Assembly (NCBI GenBank): GCA_015680685.1
Contig: MNCI01027120.1
Coordinates: 233,390-293,389, forward strand
Source of the DNA: Gnetum montanum
Lineage: Eukaryota > Streptophyta > Gnetopsida > Gnetales > Gnetaceae
Length of the DNA: 60,000 nucleotides
Direction of reading: 5' to 3'
How positions within the stretch are numbered: the first letter of the stretch is position 1; each line of letters starts with the position of its first letter. Both the position numbers and the translations under genes were made by a program. Positions 57,819 through 60,000 of this stretch are shown here, piece after piece. The notes under the pieces are model-generated. The model ran no database searches and had not been told where the DNA came from. It saw only the letters and a program-made list of their open reading frames with translations.

Positions 57819-60000
57819 TTGGCATCATTGCTAGGGATGTGTCAATGTGTGTTTAGTAATTAATTTCACAAAGTTCATTGTAGCAAGAACCAAAAGTTAG
57901 TCTTTTTGATCTCTAAATAATTCTAACAAACACACCCTTAACCAAGTGTCATAACTAAAACATGGCTTCAACAAAGACACGCTATCACCTACCAAAGAGA
58001 TGAAAAAGGGTAATGATAGCATAAATGACAATGAAGATTGGAGTATGCTGATGTAAGTAAGAATCTTATACACTCATGATGAACCTTGCTATTTGATTTT
58101 ACCTTCATCTTCCACCAAGATGGGAAAATGAGATGGAGAGACTTACAGGGAAACATTTTTTTGCCTCCATAGCATTCATTAATCACAATTCTTCACACAG
58201 CTCTAAGGGGAATGAATCTAAGTCATGCGCAAGAAGGGTACCATGTAATCAAACACATGACAAGGCCCTACGAACCCATAGAGGCACAAGTGAAGAGAGA
58301 TGCTACTATGTAGATCAAACATGTGCATAACAAAGGGAAGCATATTAACTCTTCTGTTGTTCTAAAAGAACTAGATGGTGATGCATTCATAGCAAAAAAA
58401 CTCCACTAGGATCATGAAGTTAGTTTTCAAATGCCTATTATTGTTTTGAAGGAACCTATCAAAGTGCAATTGCATTCAACCTTAGCAGAAACATAGAAAA
58501 GAGAAGCCAAAGACTCTAAGCACAAGCAAGAATTAAGGTAAGAGCTTCTACTGGATCTAAAGAGAAGAATATTAGAGTTATAGAAGGAGGACTAGCTGGC
58601 ATTATTCTTCCATTGCTTCATTTCATACTATGAAATGACTATCACCCAAGGCACTAAGACGAGGAAGATGAAGAGCATGAGCCAAGAAGAAGATATGAGC
58701 ATTAGAGGAAGCATCACTGCAACAAAGCAAACAAATCCTATGAGTGTAAAGAACCCCTATTGGAAACTCCAAGAATGATCAATATATGGGAAGCTATTTA
58801 TATCCCAACCAAGCACATGAGGGATAGCCATATCAAGTTGCTAGACATGAACAAAATGCCCAAATTTGAGGTTGGTTATAATGTAGATCTACAACATCAC
58901 CTTTAATCATTCCATGATACTACAACCTACAAAACATAGAATGTAATTGGTAGAAACTCAAGTTGTTCACTAGGACACATGTCAAAGAGGCTAAAAACTG
59001 GTATAGATCATTAGAACTTGAATCAATTAGGAGATGGAGTACCATGCTTGAACTTTTTAATGACAAGTATCAAACCTATTCATGGGTGTCAAACCTTAGG
59101 AAACAAATTTAGGGATGGAAGCAAGGGATCCATGAATCTCGTAATGCCACAATGGACATATACTATTCACTTTTACATTGGTGCCTAGGCCACAGATCTT
59201 TCCAAAGGGAGCAACTTAGGCACATTGTTAATGGGCTATGAAATAAAACTAGGAAACCCTTAGGGTTTACACCCAAGGAAGATTATCTAAGATGATCGTC
59301 CATTATATCCAGAGATTTATTGAACAAGTGGCAAAGGAAGATGGTGAACTAAGGAAGAGAGAATCAATTGAAGAGTATAATAGAGATCCATCAATTAGGA
59401 AGAGAGATGTACAAATATGTGATCCACAAGAGGTGGAAACCTTGGATGAGGTTGTACAAAAAAAGACACAAGCTATTTAGAAATCTATTTCAAATATAGT
59501 GAATAAGGTAGAAAAGATGTGGAATTTAGTAGATGAAAAGTTTGTAACAGCTTTGAAAATTATGGAGGAAAGAACTAAGCAGACCTTCAATAAAGGCAAG
59601 AAGAAAAAGAAGAAAAGAGATTTTGGATGAAAAGGAAAGGTAGCTTTAGTGGTAGAATATTTGGATACAAGCTCAAATGAAGAGGAAGGATGCTCTATGT
59701 GCTAGTATGATTACCCTAAGGGGTTCTACCCTATCATGGCACATTTATAAGAAATAAGGGCATATGCATTAAACGCAAAATTGATTAAGAAGAAAATGCC
59801 CTGATAGTTACCTTATCCTCAAGGTGGCAGACCTTCCAACTAGCCTACTACCCTAGTGGAGCTGATATATAGCCATAGGAGCAATATCATCAATAGTGGC
59901 AACAACCACAATCATGGGTGATGCCAACACAGTGACAACAATATCCATATAGGCAACCAAACCCATATGAATACTATGTCTAGCACTTGATTTCTCTTGG
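57819..60000 (+). mobile_element. Ty3/gypsy element G3, 5' part
   Basis: Leader related to the G2 leader (AGATGGAGAGACTTACAGGG), then gag with many stops. The gag core equivalents are near 58,880-59,200. A readable C-terminal part at 59,292-59,480 continues with KKKKKKRDFG, HPKG-like DYPKGFYP and YPQGG to the window end. The rest lies outside. It follows the shared LTR without any host sequence between. Confidence 0.82.
57820..57837 (+). promoter_or_regulatory. Primer-binding site of G3
   Basis: TGGCATCATTGCTAGGGA, one base after the LTR end. The same tRNA-Asp-type site as in G2, with different point changes. Confidence 0.7.

Noticed and set aside
1-60000. tRNA or rRNA genes, CRISPR arrays, bacterial-type operons
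   Set aside because: No cloverleaf, rRNA-like block or regularly spaced identical repeat was seen, and the gene content is clearly plant nuclear.

Overview
This window looks like nuclear DNA of a seed plant with a large, repeat-rich genome, most likely a gymnosperm; that attribution is inference. It is AT-rich and packed with decayed LTR retrotransposons and plant L1-type LINEs. Its one recognisable host gene is a minus-strand plant AIMP1-like locus (GST-like N-terminus, Lys-rich linker, EMAP-II/OB-fold tRNA-binding C-terminus). That gene is spread over about 27.3 kb and has one intron of about 20.55 kb. Almost every coding tract, including the host gene, carries stops or frameshifts.

Layout. 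1-8905: a Ty3/gypsy element (G1, plus strand; gag, protease, RT, RNase H, integrase, 3' LTR at 8075-8905), preceded by the end of an LTR of the same family in opposite orientation. 8906-11211: an unrelated decayed element (X1) with an acidic-then-basic ORF and an LTR-like block. 11761-13320: a minus-strand LTR-like block (X2). 13880-14330: a decayed coding-like tract. 15636-42942: the AIMP1-like gene on the minus strand. Its giant intron 4 (20453-41005) holds LINE-A (minus, itself interrupted by an LTR-like block), LINE-B (plus) and LINE-C (minus, close to full length). LINE-B and LINE-C lie tail to tail. The same intron holds a possible copia remnant, 60-bp-phased tRNA-like motifs and a diverged 0.5-kb direct repeat.

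43380-44824: the 5' part of LINE-D. 44825-60000: a second copy of the G1 family (G2) that runs through one shared LTR (56709-57818) straight into the primer-binding site and gag of a third copy (G3), i.e. LTR-internal-LTR-internal. G2 also carries a complete antisense solo LTR of its own family in its leader, flanked by the 5-bp target duplication cttac, and a separate insertion of about 2.8 kb between protease and RT.

How it fits together: the retroelements appear to have expanded an ordinary housekeeping-type gene and then decayed. The in-frame stops I inspected in G1 RT are all explicable as C-to-T changes, and the two stops in the host gene fit the same process. The host gene keeps GT/AG splice sites at every exon, but has two in-frame TGA codons, four single-base frameshifts and a 43-bp exon duplication. 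It is therefore either an unprocessed pseudogene or a sequence with assembly indels. No RNA genes, CRISPR arrays or bacterial-type operons were seen.
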